From the NCBI RefSeq assembly GCF_016653635.2, contig NZ_CP067420.1:427501-491500 (forward strand): a stretch of DNA of 64,000 nucleotides. Direction: 5' to 3'. The notes under the pieces were generated by a model. The model was not told the DNA's origin. It did not search any database and saw only the letters and a list, made by a program, of their open reading frames with translations. This document shows, piece after piece, positions 9,059 to 16,992 of the stretch; the first letter of the stretch is position 1; each line of letters starts with the position of its first letter. A program made the translations under genes and the position numbers. Source of the stretch: Skermanella sp. TT6 (GTDB lineage Bacteria; Pseudomonadota; Alphaproteobacteria; Azospirillales; Azospirillaceae).

Positions 9059-10438
9059 TCAGCCGGCGGTCTTGGTGATCCGCGGCTGGGCCGGCGGCTG
9101 CGCCGGAAGCTGGCGGAACAGCGAGGTGCCGACCAGCAGGTCGACCGCGCGGCGGAGCTGGTAGTCCTCGGCGCTGCCGGGAACGGCGGGAGCGGCCGGG
9201 GCCGGCGCGGGCGCCGCGGCCGGCGGCTGGCCGCGCGGCGCGTCCTTGGGCGGCGTGTCGTTGGACAGGGCGCCGCGCAGGTCCGACTCCTTGCGGCCCG
9301 GCGCCTGGGCGACCTGCTCCAGCTTGGCCTGCTCCACCGTGATGTCGGGGGTGACGCCCAGCGCCTGGATCGAGCGGCCCGACGGGGTGTAGTAGCGGGC
9401 GGTGGTGATCTTCATCGCCTTCTGGTCCGGCAGCGGCATGATGGTCTGCACCGACCCCTTGCCGAAGGTCTGGGTCCCCATCAGGACCGCCCGGTGCTGG
9501 TCCTGGAGCGCGCCGGCCACGATCTCCGACGCGGAGGCCGAGCCGCCGTTGACCAGCACCACGATCGGCAGGCCCTTGGTCAGGTCGCCGGCGGTCGCGT
9601 CGAAACGCTGGGTCTCCACGCCGTCGCGGCCCCGGGTCGAGACGATGTTCCCCTTGTCGAGGAAGCTGTCCGCGACGGAGACCGCCTGGTCCAGCAGGCC
9701 GCCGGGGTTGTTCCGCAGATCGACCACGTAGCCGATCAGCCGGTTCCCGAGCTGCTGCTGGAGCGTCTGGACGGCCTTCTCCAGTCCCGGCTGGGTCTGG
9801 CGGCTGAAGCCGGTGATGCGGATATAGCCGACGTCGCCCTCCGCCCGGGACTTGACGGGCTGGCTCTTGATCACCTCGCGCGTCAGGTTCACCTCGAACG
9901 GCGCCGTCTCGGCGACGCCGCGGCGGACCATCACCTTGATGGGCTGGCCGACCGGGCCGCGCATCCGCTCGACCGCCTGCTTCAGGCTGAGGCCCTGGAC
10001 CGGCTCGCCGTCGATCTGGGTGATCAGGTCGCCGCTCTGGAAGCCCGCGCGCGCCGCCGGCGTGTCGTCGATCGGCGAGATCACCTTGACGTAGCCGTTC
10101 TCCAGCGTGACCTCGATGCCCAGTCCGCCGAACTCGCCGCGCGTCTGGACCTGCATCTCGGTGAAGTCCGCGGTGTCGAGGAAGCTGGAATGGGGGTCGA
10201 GCGAGGTCAGCATGCCTTCGATCGCGGCCTTGACGAGCTGCTCGTCGGTCATCTTCTCGACATACTGCCCGCGGACACGCTCGAACACCTCGCTGAACAG
10301 GTTCAGCGCCCGTTCATCCACCGAATCCCGGGCGGGCGACGCCTTTGCCGGCGATGCCGAGGGGGGCTGCGCCAGGACCGGCAGCGGCGCCATGAGCACC
10401 AGCGACATGAAGGCGGCGTAGGCGAATTTCTGCGTCAT
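9059..10438 (-). CDS. S41 family C-terminal processing peptidase (CtpA-like)
   Basis: Periplasmic serine protease of about 459 residues from ATG 10438. That start gives a clean signal peptide (MTQKFAYAAFMSLVLMAPLPVLAQ); a longer ORF runs upstream to 10507 but would bury it. Domains in order are an N-terminal helical part, a PDZ domain (FGGLGIEVTLENGYVKVISPIDDTPAARAG) and the S41 catalytic domain. The catalytic serine is in NGGSASASEIVAGAL, with the lysine in GTQTFGKGSVQT. The C-terminal tail is rich in proline and alanine. Family members trim envelope proteins and peptidoglycan hydrolases. It converges with motA across a hairpin. Confidence 0.93.
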   Translation of the reverse strand: MTQKFAYAAFMSLVLMAPLPVLAQPPSASPAKASPARDSVDERALNLFSEVFERVRGQYVEKMTDEQLVKAAIEGMLTSLDPHSSFLDTADFTEMQVQTRGEFGGLGIEVTLENGYVKVISPIDDTPAARAGFQSGDLITQIDGEPVQGLSLKQAVERMRGPVGQPIKVMVRRGVAETAPFEVNLTREVIKSQPVKSRAEGDVGYIRITGFSRQTQPGLEKAVQTLQQQLGNRLIGYVVDLRNNPGGLLDQAVSVADSFLDKGNIVSTRGRDGVETQRFDATAGDLTKGLPIVVLVNGGSASASEIVAGALQDQHRAVLMGTQTFGKGSVQTIMPLPDQKAMKITTARYYTPSGRSIQALGVTPDITVEQAKLEQVAQAPGRKESDLRGALSNDTPPKDAPRGQPPAAAPAPAPAAPAVPGSAEDYQLRRAVDLLVGTSLFRQLPAQPPAQPRITKTAG

Positions 10439-10744
10439 GCGGGCGTGATCCTGTGACGGGCTTGTGGTGAGCCAGGGGACTGGTTGATGAAACAGGGATG
10501 CAGGCACGGGATTCTCTATCGATACGATACACCAAACGGGCCGCCGATAAAGAGAACAGGAATATGGTTAATGTAAGGTTATGCAAAATGCGGCCCGGCC
10601 GCTGGACGTCGCTTCCATGCCCCTTCACAGCACGGTGATGCTGTGGAACACTCCGCAGGCCGCCGTATGCCGCACCGCACCGATCCGCATGCATCATCCG
10701 GCATGGCCAAGAACCACGGCTGCGAGAGACAGGAAGGTTTTTCG
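10439..10744. other. divergent intergenic region between protease and ABC importer
   Basis: About 306 bases without a gene, holding the promoters of the leftward protease gene and the rightward importer. One 7-bp hairpin with arms CACAGCA and TGCTGTG lies at 10626-10645 and could be an operator. The ribosome site aggaagg stands before the importer start at 10745. No promoter could be assigned with confidence. Confidence 0.4.
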
Positions 10745-11698
10745 ATGATGAGACGATGCTTCGGCGTAGCGGCGGCCCTGGCCGTCGCGGTGTCCGCCGC
10801 CACCTCGGCGCTGGGCGCCGACCTGCCCAAGGTGACCCTGGCGATGAGCGGATGGACCGGCTTCGCCCCGATCACCCTGGCGCAGAAGGCCGGCATCTTC
10901 GAGCGCAACGGCGTCCAGGTCGAGATCAAGAAGATGCCGACGTCCAACCGGCACCAGGCGATGGCCTCGGGCGACGTGCAGGCGATCACGACCACGGTCG
11001 ATACCCACATCCTCTACGCGTCGAGCGGGGTTCCGGTCACCCAGGTGCTGGTGCTCGACACCTCGGCCGGGGGCGACGGGATCGCCGCGCGGGACGGCAT
11101 CGCGTCGCTGAAGGACGCCAAGGGCAAGTCGGTGGCCGTGCAGTTCGGCGGCGTGCCGCAATTCTGGCTGGCCTACCTCCTCAAGCAGCAGGGCATGAAG
11201 CTGGACGACCTGAAGCTCACCAACCTGGAGCCCAAGGACGCGGCCAACGCCTTCGTCGCCGGCCAGTTCGACCTGGCTGTCACGTACGAGCCCTACCTGT
11301 CCACGGTGCGGACCAACAATGCCGGCAAGATCATCGTGACCTCGGCCGAGACGCCGGGCGTGATCGTCGACACCCTGGCGTTCCAGCCGGACTACATCGC
11401 CGAGAACCCCAAGGTGGTCCAGGCCATGGTCAAGTCCTGGTTCGAGGCGCTCGACATGATCAAGGCGCAGCCGGACGAGGCCTACCGCATCATGGGCGCC
11501 GACGTGAACCAGACGCCGGAGCAGTTCCAGGCCTCCGCCAAGTTCGTGCAATGGTACGACCGCGACATGAACCGGACCTACATGGCCGAGACCCTGCCGA
11601 AATTCCTGAAGGAGGCCAACGACGTCATGGCGGAAGCCAGGCTGGTGCGCCGCCCGGCCGACGTCTCGACCATGGTCGACGCGTCCTTCGTGAAGTAG
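10745..11698 (+). CDS. ABC transporter substrate-binding protein (NMT1/SsuA/TauA type)
   Basis: Periplasmic binding protein of 317 residues from ATG 10745, chosen because aggaagg sits just upstream and the product then begins with a signal peptide (MMRRCFGVAAALAVAVSAATSALGA). The mature part starts LPKVTLAMSGWTGFAPITLAQKAGIFERNGVQVEIKKMP, the type II fold pattern of nitrate, sulfonate, taurine and HMP-binding proteins. The substrate cannot be told from sequence; nothing nearby encodes sulfonate or nitrate metabolism. It opens a three-gene importer operon with short gaps of 16 bases. Confidence 0.9.
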   Translation: MMRRCFGVAAALAVAVSAATSALGADLPKVTLAMSGWTGFAPITLAQKAGIFERNGVQVEIKKMPTSNRHQAMASGDVQAITTTVDTHILYASSGVPVTQVLVLDTSAGGDGIAARDGIASLKDAKGKSVAVQFGGVPQFWLAYLLKQQGMKLDDLKLTNLEPKDAANAFVAGQFDLAVTYEPYLSTVRTNNAGKIIVTSAETPGVIVDTLAFQPDYIAENPKVVQAMVKSWFEALDMIKAQPDEAYRIMGADVNQTPEQFQASAKFVQWYDRDMNRTYMAETLPKFLKEANDVMAEARLVRRPADVSTMVDASFVK

Positions 11699-11714
11699 GC
11701 GCGCAGCATTCTCA

Positions 11715-12497
11715 ATGTCCGATCTGTTCGTTCCCCTCAAGCCGGTCTCCCCCGGACGCCGGATCACCCTGGGCGTCCTGGGATTCGTCACGGTGGTGGC
11801 CCTGTGGTGGGCCGTCACCGCCAGCGGCCTCGTCAAGCCGCTGTTCCTCGCCGGCCCCTGGGACACGCTGAAGGCGGGCTATGCCCTGTTCTTCGAGTTC
11901 GGCTTCGCGGGCGACGTCCTGGTGACGGTCGGGCGGGTACTCGGCGGCTTCCTGATCGCCACGGCGGTCGCGGTGCCGCTCGGCATCCTGATGGGCGCCT
12001 TCAAGCCGGTGGAGGCCTTCTTCGAGCCGCTGATCTCGTTCGCCCGCTACCTGCCGGCCTCGGCCTTCATCCCGCTGCTGATCCTGTGGGCGGGGGTGGG
12101 CGAGGCGCAGAAGCTGTCCGTGATCTTCATTGGCGCGGTCTTCCAGATCTGCCTGATGGTCGCGGTGATCGTCGGCGGCACCCGCGCCGAGCTGGTCGAG
12201 GCGGCCTATACCCTCGGGGCCCGCAACCGGGGCGTCGTGCTCCGGGTCATGCTGCCGGCAGCGGCGCCCCAGATCTTCGAGACCCTGCGCCTGGTGCTGG
12301 GCTGGGCCTGGACTTATGTCATCGTCGCCGAGCTGATCGGGGCGAGCGCCGGCATCGGCTTCATGATCATCGACGCCCAGCGCTTCCTCGACACCGGACA
12401 GATGATCTTCGGCATCTTCGTGATCGGGGTGATCGGACTGGTTTCCGACTTCCTGTTCAAGCAGGTGAACCGGCACCTGTTCTCCTGGGCCAGCTGA
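11715..12497 (+). CDS. ABC transporter permease (SsuC/TauC type)
   Basis: Inner-membrane permease of 260 residues with about six helices. The ATPase-contact (EAA) loop reads ELVEAAYTLGARNRGVVLRVMLPAAAPQIFETLRL. Order and spacing between the binding protein and the ATPase gene place it as the single permease, which presumably forms a homodimer. The C-terminal part (GASAGIGFMIIDAQRFLDTGQMIFGIFVIGVIG) is typical of the nitrate/sulfonate importer group. Confidence 0.92.
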   Translation: MSDLFVPLKPVSPGRRITLGVLGFVTVVALWWAVTASGLVKPLFLAGPWDTLKAGYALFFEFGFAGDVLVTVGRVLGGFLIATAVAVPLGILMGAFKPVEAFFEPLISFARYLPASAFIPLLILWAGVGEAQKLSVIFIGAVFQICLMVAVIVGGTRAELVEAAYTLGARNRGVVLRVMLPAAAPQIFETLRLVLGWAWTYVIVAELIGASAGIGFMIIDAQRFLDTGQMIFGIFVIGVIGLVSDFLFKQVNRHLFSWAS

Positions 12498-12513
12498 CGG
12501 CGGCGGAATCGTA

Positions 12514-13308
12514 ATGAGCACCTTGGACATCGACGGCGTCGGGCGGGTCTTTCCCCCGGCGCGACGGGGCGGAGCCGCCACCGTGGCGCTTCAGCCGACC
12601 GACCTGGCCGTGGCGGACAACGACTTCATCACCATCCTGGGACCGTCCGGCTGCGGCAAGTCCACCCTGCTGCGCATCGTCGCCGGCCTGGACCTGCCCA
12701 GCCAGGGCCGGGTGCTGATGGACGGCCGGCCGGTCGGCGGACCGGGACCCGACCGCGGCATGGTCTTCCAGTCCTACAGCCTGTTCCCCTGGATGACGGT
12801 GCGCGACAATATCTGCTTCGGGCTGCGCGAGAAGGGATTGCCGAAGGCCCGTCAGAAGGAGATCTCCGATTATTTCCTGGACCGGGTCGGCCTGCGCCAG
12901 TTCGCCGATCATTTCCCCAGGACGCTGTCCGGCGGCATGAAGCAGCGCACGGCGCTGGCCCGGGCGCTCGCCAACGACCCCAAGGTGCTGCTGCTCGACG
13001 AGCCGTTCGGGGCGCTGGACCACCAGACCCGGGCGCTGATGCAGGAGCTTCTGCTGGGCATCTGGGAGGCCGACCAGAAGACCGTCCTGTTCGTCACCCA
13101 CGACATCGACGAGGCCATATTCCTGGCGAACCGCGTGGTGGTCATGACGGCCAGGCCCGGCCGGATCAAATGCGACATCCCGATCGACCTGCCGCACCCC
13201 CGCACCTACACGATCAAGACGACGCCGCGGTTCGCCGAATACAAGGCCCGCCTGACCGAGGAGATCCGGGTGGAGACGATCCGGGCGGACGCGATGGTGG
13301 CGGGGTAG
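12514..13308 (+). CDS. ABC transporter ATP-binding protein (SsuB/TauB type)
   Basis: A 264-residue ATPase of the importer encoded just upstream. Walker A is GPSGCGKSTLL, the Q loop is MVFQSYSLFPWMTV, the signature is LSGGMKQR, Walker B is VLLLDEPFGALD and the H loop is VLFVTHDIDEA. The last 30 residues (HPRTYTIKTTPRFAEYKARLTEEIRVE) are typical of nitrate/taurine importer ATPases. It ends the operon. A large palindromic repeat follows 18 bases after the stop. Confidence 0.93.
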   Translation: MSTLDIDGVGRVFPPARRGGAATVALQPTDLAVADNDFITILGPSGCGKSTLLRIVAGLDLPSQGRVLMDGRPVGGPGPDRGMVFQSYSLFPWMTVRDNICFGLREKGLPKARQKEISDYFLDRVGLRQFADHFPRTLSGGMKQRTALARALANDPKVLLLDEPFGALDHQTRALMQELLLGIWEADQKTVLFVTHDIDEAIFLANRVVVMTARPGRIKCDIPIDLPHPRTYTIKTTPRFAEYKARLTEEIRVETIRADAMVAG

Positions 13309-13326
13309 GATCGGTTTTCATTGTTT

Positions 13327-13407
13327 GGCCACAGATGAACGGCGATGGAAGCAGATCAGAGATGAACCATGCGTCATATCTGCTTCCATCGCCGTTCATC
13401 TGTGGCC
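13327..13407. repeat. perfect 30-bp inverted repeat, CCACAGAT palindrome family, copy A
   Basis: Two perfectly complementary 30-base arms (13327-13356 and 13378-13407) enclose a 21-base loop. The outer ends read GGCCACAGATGAACGGCGAT and its complement. Related elements lie at 38401-38713 (split) and 46898-46965. Located between the ABC operon and the WD40 gene, it could act as a terminator or as an RNA-stabilising hairpin. Perfect arms suggest recent insertion or ongoing correction. Confidence 0.88.
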
Positions 13408-13509
13408 CGAAACACATCGCCCGACGCATCAACCGCCGGCGGGCTGGATTTGACCCTCGCCGGTCAACCATGCATGGTGACGGTACCTGGACAGAACGGA
13501 GCAACCGCA

Positions 13510-14832
13510 GTGCCCTTCGCACCGCCAACCATCCGCCGCTTCCTGATCGTGGCCGGCGCGCTGCTGCTGGCCGCGATGCCGGCGCGGGCGCAGCTTGTCG
13601 GCCATGGCGGCATGGTCAAGGGCTTGGCCGTCTCGGCCGACGGCACCCGCGCCGCGAGCGCCGGGTTCGATTATTCGGTGATGCTGTGGGACCCTAAGGC
13701 CGCGGCGGCCCTGGCGCTGATGCACGGGCACGAGGCGGCGGTCAACGCGGTCGCCTTCACGCCCGACGGCAGCCGCGTGGTCAGCGGCGGGGACGACGGG
13801 AAGGTCATCCTGTGGCGGTTGGGGCAGGGCGCCCCCGAGCGGGTCATGGCCGGGCACAAGGGGCGGGTCGCCGCCGTGGCGGTGGCGCCGGACGGGCGGA
13901 CGGCGGCCTCCGCGGCCTGGGACCGCACGGTCCGGCTGTGGGACCTGGAGAGCGGCGCCCAACTCGCCGAGCTGACTGAACACGCCGGCAACGTCAATGC
14001 GGTGGCTTTCACGCCGGACGGCGCCCGGCTGGTCAGCGCCGGGGAGGACGGCACCGTCCGGCTCTGGAACCGCTCCGACGGGAGGGAGATCAAGGTCCTG
14101 GGCGGCGGGCTTCCGGTCAACGCGCTGGCGCTGACGCCCGACGGCCGGCGCGCCGTGGCGGGCGGGATCGACGGCGCCGTCCGCATCTGGGACCTGGATG
14201 CGGGAACGGAAACGGCCGGTCCCGTGGTCGGCGATCCGGCGCCGGTGCTCGCGGTCGCGGTCTCCGCCGACGGCTCGACCGGGGCCGTTTCCGGCGTGAC
14301 CGGCGGCATCGCCCTGTGGTCGATCGACGACGGCCGCGTGCTCCATACCCTCGCCGGGCACCGCGGGCCGGTCTGGGCGCTGGCCTTCGAGCCCGACGGG
14401 AAGCGGCTTCTGACCGCGGGGGGAGACGGGGCGATCCGCCTCTGGGACACGGCGGCCGGGCTGGAGATCCGCACCGGCGCCGCGAAGCTGGCGGCATCCG
14501 ACGTGCCGAGGGGCGAGCAGGGGGAGCGCGGGGCGGAGCTGTTCCGCCGGTGCAGCGCCTGCCACACCGTCACGCCCGACGGCGGCAACCGGGCGGGGCC
14601 GACGCTGTACGGCGTGTTCGGCCGCCGGATCGGCACCGTGCCGGGCTATCCCTACTCCCCGGCGCTGCGGGACGGCAACATCGTCTGGACCGCCGAGACG
14701 GTCGGCGACCTGTTCAAGCGCGGCCCGGACGTGGTCACGCCGGGCACCAAGATGCCGGTCCAGACCATCGGCAACGACGCGGAGCGGGAAGAGCTGATCC
14801 GCTGGCTGGAAAAGGTAACGGCGCCCCGCTGA
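13510..14832 (+). CDS. WD40 repeat protein fused to a c-type cytochrome domain
   Basis: About 440 residues, exported. GTG 13510 is preferred because GGAG lies eight bases upstream and the product then starts with a signal peptide (VPFAPPTIRRFLIVAGALLLAAMPARAQ). About seven WD40 blades follow (VNAVAFTPDGSRVVSGGDDGKVILW, VAAVAVAPDGRTAASAAWDRTVRLW and others) up to about residue 330. The C-terminal domain has one heme motif, CSACH (residues 348-352), and a likely methionine ligand in PGTKMPV. Periplasmic WD40-cytochrome fusions occur in related bacteria, but their electron partner is unknown. It stands alone between the ABC operon and convergent typA. Confidence 0.88.
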   Translation: MPFAPPTIRRFLIVAGALLLAAMPARAQLVGHGGMVKGLAVSADGTRAASAGFDYSVMLWDPKAAAALALMHGHEAAVNAVAFTPDGSRVVSGGDDGKVILWRLGQGAPERVMAGHKGRVAAVAVAPDGRTAASAAWDRTVRLWDLESGAQLAELTEHAGNVNAVAFTPDGARLVSAGEDGTVRLWNRSDGREIKVLGGGLPVNALALTPDGRRAVAGGIDGAVRIWDLDAGTETAGPVVGDPAPVLAVAVSADGSTGAVSGVTGGIALWSIDDGRVLHTLAGHRGPVWALAFEPDGKRLLTAGGDGAIRLWDTAAGLEIRTGAAKLAASDVPRGEQGERGAELFRRCSACHTVTPDGGNRAGPTLYGVFGRRIGTVPGYPYSPALRDGNIVWTAETVGDLFKRGPDVVTPGTKMPVQTIGNDAEREELIRWLEKVTAPR

Positions 14833-14842
14833 ACGGGGCGCC
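14820..14842. terminator. GC hairpin overlapping the WD40-cytochrome stop codon
   Basis: Arms GGCGCCCC and GGGGCGCC (8 bp) enclose a 7-base loop that contains the TGA at 14830-14832. It lies between convergent genes and may serve both. No U tract follows, so intrinsic termination is uncertain. Confidence 0.5.
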
Positions 14843-14873
14843 GCACACCGGATGCCTCAGGGGAACCGGGCGA

Positions 14874-16706
14874 TCAGCTCGCCTCGGCCTGCTTCTGGGC
14901 GCGCTTGCGCTCGTTGGGGTCGAGGTGGCGCTTGCGCAGCCGGATCGACTTGGGCGTCACTTCCAGCAGCTCGTCGTCGGCGATGTAGGACATCGCCTTC
15001 TCCAGCGTCATCACGATCGGGTTGGTCAGGCGGACCGCCTCGTCCTTGCCGGCGGCGCGGATGTTGGTCAGCTGCTTGCCCTTCAGGACGTTGACTTCCA
15101 GGTCGTTGCCGCGGGTGTGCTCGCCGATGATCATGCCCTGGTAGACCGGGACGCCCGGCTCGATCATCATGGGGCCGCGGTCTTCAAGGTTCCACAGCGC
15201 GTAGGCCACCGCGGTGCCGTCGCCGTTGGAGATCAGCACGCCGGTGTGGCGCGACGCGATCGGGCCCTTGTACGGAGCATAGCCGTGGAACAGCCGGTTC
15301 ATCAGGCCGGTGCCGCGGGTGTCCGTCAGGAACTCGCTCTGGTATCCGATCAGGCCGCGGGACGGCACGTGGAACACCAGGCGGGTCTTGCCGGCGCCCG
15401 AGGGCTTCATCTCGACCAGGTCGCCCTTGCGCTCGGAGATCTTCTGGACGACGGTTCCGGAGAACTCCTCGTCCACGTCGATCACCACTTCCTCGATCGG
15501 TTCCTGGCGCTGGCCGGTGATCGGGTCGCTCTGGAACAGCACGCGCGGACGGGAGATCGACAGCTCGAACCCTTCGCGGCGCATGGTCTCGATCAGGATG
15601 CCCAGCTGAAGCTCGCCGCGGCCGGCGACCTCGTAGGCGTCGGTGCCGTCGGTCTCGCTGACCTTCAGCGCCACGTTGCCCTCGACCTCGCGGAACAGCC
15701 GGTCGCGGATCATGCGGCTGGTGACCTTGTCGCCCTCGCGTCCGGCCAGCGGGCTGTCGTTGACCGAGAAGGTCATCGCCAGCGTCGGCGGGTCGATCGG
15801 CTGGGCCGGCAGGGCGGTCTCGACGGCGGGATCGCAGATGGTATCGGCGACGGTGGCCTTGGTCAGGCCCGCGATGGCGACGATGTCGCCCGCCTCGGCC
15901 TCGTCGACGCCGACCCGCTCCAGGCCGCGGAAGGCGAGCAGCTTGGAGATGCGGCCGGTCTCGATCACCTTGCCGTCGCGCGACAGCGCCTTGATCGGCA
16001 TGTTGGCGCGGGCGGTGCCGGTCTCGATGCGGCCGGTCAGGATGCGGCCCAGATAGGGGTTCGCCTCCAGCGTCGTCACCAGCATGGTGAAGTTGGCGTC
16101 GTCCTTGTTGGCGGCGACCTTCGGAGCCGGGACATGGTTCCGGATCAGCTCGAACAGCGGCTTCATGTCGACCCGCTCGGCTTCCAGGCTCTCCGCCGCC
16201 CAGCCGTTGCGGCCCGAGGCGAACAGGGTCGGGAAGTCGAGCTGCTCGTCGCTGGCTTCCAGCGCCGCGAACAGGTCGAACACCTCGTCATGGACCTCGT
16301 GCGCACGGGCGTCGGGGCGGTCCACCTTGTTGATCACGACGATCGGGCGCAGGCCCAGCTTCAGCGCCTTGCCGACCACGAACTTGGTCTGCGGCAGCGG
16401 GCCCTCGGCCGCGTCCACCAGCACCACCACGCCGTCGACCATGCTCAGGATGCGCTCGACCTCGCCGCCGAAGTCCGCGTGGCCGGGGGTGTCGACGATG
16501 TTGATGCGGGTGCCGTCCCACAGGACCGACGTGCACTTGGCGAGGATGGTGATGCCGCGCTCACGTTCCAGGTCGTTGCTGTCCATCGCCCGTTCGGCGA
16601 CCTGCTGGTTTTCGCGAAAGGCACCGGACTGGCGAAGCAGCACGTCGACAAGGGTGGTTTTGCCATGGTCGACGTGCGCGATGATGGCGATATTCCGCAG
16701 ATCCAT
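14874..16706 (-). CDS. typA: translational GTPase TypA/BipA
   Basis: A 610-residue ribosome-binding GTPase of the EF-G family, used in stress responses and ribosome assembly. ATG 16706 gives the conserved start [19 protein letters not shown]; the longer upstream frame has no family similarity. G motifs visible are AHVDHGKTT (G1), ERGITI (G2), [14 protein letters not shown] (G3) and NKVDRPDAR (G4). Domain II, the EF-G-like domains and the TypA-specific C-terminus ([19 protein letters not shown]) complete the usual length. It is transcribed alone and converges with the WD40-cytochrome gene. Confidence 0.97.
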   Translation of the reverse strand: MDLRNIAIIAHVDHGKTTLVDVLLRQSGAFRENQQVAERAMDSNDLERERGITILAKCTSVLWDGTRINIVDTPGHADFGGEVERILSMVDGVVVLVDAAEGPLPQTKFVVGKALKLGLRPIVVINKVDRPDARAHEVHDEVFDLFAALEASDEQLDFPTLFASGRNGWAAESLEAERVDMKPLFELIRNHVPAPKVAANKDDANFTMLVTTLEANPYLGRILTGRIETGTARANMPIKALSRDGKVIETGRISKLLAFRGLERVGVDEAEAGDIVAIAGLTKATVADTICDPAVETALPAQPIDPPTLAMTFSVNDSPLAGREGDKVTSRMIRDRLFREVEGNVALKVSETDGTDAYEVAGRGELQLGILIETMRREGFELSISRPRVLFQSDPITGQRQEPIEEVVIDVDEEFSGTVVQKISERKGDLVEMKPSGAGKTRLVFHVPSRGLIGYQSEFLTDTRGTGLMNRLFHGYAPYKGPIASRHTGVLISNGDGTAVAYALWNLEDRGPMMIEPGVPVYQGMIIGEHTRGNDLEVNVLKGKQLTNIRAAGKDEAVRLTNPIVMTLEKAMSYIADDELLEVTPKSIRLRKRHLDPNERKRAQKQAEAS

Positions 16707-16992
16707 ACCGAACTTCTCTGATGTCCCGGGTTGAGCCGCGGCGTACCGCAGGCAAACAAAAATGCCCGGATAAACACCTGGAGAATGGATCGCAGTCCTT
16801 CTCAGTGCCCGGGTCATGTTGCGGCGCAGTATACAGTTTGCGCCATGAACTACAAGCGGAACCGCCTGCGGCCATCTGTTCCCAGAATGGCAGGCCGTTC
16901 CGCCTGGACGCTTAGGATGGGGAGGGCTCCCAACGGTTTCAAGGGCAAGCCCCGAAAACCCTCCCGGATGAAGGCCCCGATGAAGGGTTGCC

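Noticed and set aside
10543-10550. GCCGATAA, resembling a flagellar sigma-28 -10 box
   Set aside because: No TAAA-type -35 lies at the right distance, and the downstream genes are not motility genes. A second match near 8115 on the minus strand also lacks a -35.
10643-10744. Longer N-terminus for the importer binding protein
   Set aside because: It would bury the signal peptide, and the ribosome site sits before 10745.
10745-13308. Assignment of the NMT1-type importer to thiamine precursor (ThiXYZ)
   Set aside because: No TPP aptamer or thiamine gene lies near it, and the binding protein sequence alone does not separate HMP from sulfonate or nitrate binders.
14316-16721. 801-residue plus-strand frame across the WD40 gene end and typA
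   Set aside because: It is the antisense reading of typA; typA on the minus strand carries all GTPase motifs.
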